Positions 63,501 through 64,000 of a DNA stretch of 64,000 nucleotides are shown piece by piece. The translations under genes and the position numbers were made by a program. The stretch comes from Agelaius tricolor (taxonomy: Eukaryota > Chordata > Aves > Passeriformes > Icteridae): positions 26,375,001 to 26,439,000 of the forward strand of contig JALJCS010000009.1 of NCBI GenBank assembly GCA_023055355.1, written 5' to 3'. Position 1 is the stretch's first letter, and each line of letters opens with the position of its first letter. The notes under the pieces were generated by a model. It did not search any database. It saw only the letters and a list, made by a program, of their open reading frames with translations, and was not told the DNA's origin.

Positions 63501-64000
63501 ACATGGCTTTGGCACAATGAGCGATGCTGATGTTGTTTGTATCTTAACCCCTGGCAGAGAGAGGGGTTCAGGAGGATGAGATTTAGAAGCAGGATAGAGG
63601 TGAATCGAAGTTAGATGGAAACAAAGGGTGAGGAAGAAGAGGAAGGCGTGGTTCCACAGTGGTGTGTAGATGTAGATTCCTGTGTTTCTTCTGGAGTTTG
63701 TGGTGAAGCTGAGTGTCACCAGCAGCACTGCTGCATTTAGTGGCTCGGCGTAAATAGAATCCCTAAACAGTTTTGTAAAGTGTCAGGGTTTTGCATGTGA
63801 AGTCACGCTTATGGTGACTCTTGCCTCTGCCATTTCTTTCCTCACCTTGTTGGTGGGCTGAAGTTACTATTGCTTAGCCCAATTTCATATGTATGAATAT
63901 GCTTTCATCTCTTTCTCTGTTGCTTTGTTTATCTGTCTCTGTCTATCTCTCTGTGCGCCTGCTGCTTGTCTGCCTGCCAGTTTTTTCTTTGTCTCTATCA

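Larger units (their letters stand above)
49700..64000. other. AT-rich stretch to the window end, no recognisable exons
   Basis: I recognise no coding exon. Named contents are homopolymer tracts, the palindrome at 54221-54277, two short tandem duplications, a SINE relic at 59568-59632 and a TCTG/TCTC-rich stretch after 63900. Longer frames at 51564-51950 (+), 60368-60745 (-) and 63381-63728 (-) have no family resemblance. If the 49-kb element is a first exon, this would be intron. Confidence 0.5.

Noticed and set aside
1..64000. CRISPR arrays, operons and ribosome-binding sites
   Set aside because: The sequence is vertebrate nuclear DNA. No regularly spaced direct repeats or bacterial gene organisation are present.

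Overview
The window looks like bird nuclear DNA. Two stretches match the 3' end of avian CR1 LINEs: one at about 37812-37940, ending in the CR1 ATTCTATGAT-type tail, and an older one at about 21500-21640. Around them is AT-rich, non-coding sequence with short simple repeats, faint copies of ancient MIR/LF-type SINEs and one GC-rich CpG island. Intact open frames are all short (mostly under 100 codons) and none has a recognisable protein domain. I found no intact protein-coding exon, tRNA or rRNA gene that I would defend.

Layout. 1-20000: AT-rich, apparently gene-free, with a (CA)16 microsatellite, a G-run, several small inverted repeats and a faint SINE relic. 20150-22050: a strong CpG island with six CCAAT boxes in both orientations, many GC boxes, an ETS site, a 68-bp tandem duplication, a 19-bp repeat and an embedded CR1 3' fragment. 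This is the clearest functional element, almost certainly a promoter, possibly bidirectional. 22050-34260: AT-rich with SINE relics. 34270-34640: a motif-dense stretch (CTCF-like, YY1-like, two AP-1 sites) that resembles a conserved regulatory element. 35553-36614, minus strand: consecutive open stretches in shifting frames that read like a decayed hAT-type transposase. 37812-37940: CR1. 38000-48900: AT-rich, with SINE relics and a 42-nt T run. 49075-49494: a locally GC- and CpG-richer stretch with a CTCTCG-rich tract and two good splice donors, a candidate alternative promoter with a non-coding first exon. 49700-64000: AT-rich, with complementary A-rich and T-rich tracts, a 26-bp near-perfect palindrome and short tandem duplications.

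Interpretation. The simplest reading is a CpG-island promoter, plus perhaps a second promoter near 49 kb, at the 5' end of a large gene whose coding exons lie outside the window, with the rest being intron or intergenic DNA. Direction of transcription and gene identity cannot be decided from this sequence alone. The items most worth checking are the hAT-like relic, the fold-back palindrome at 54.2 kb, the candidate exon at 49 kb and the motif cluster at 34.3-34.6 kb.
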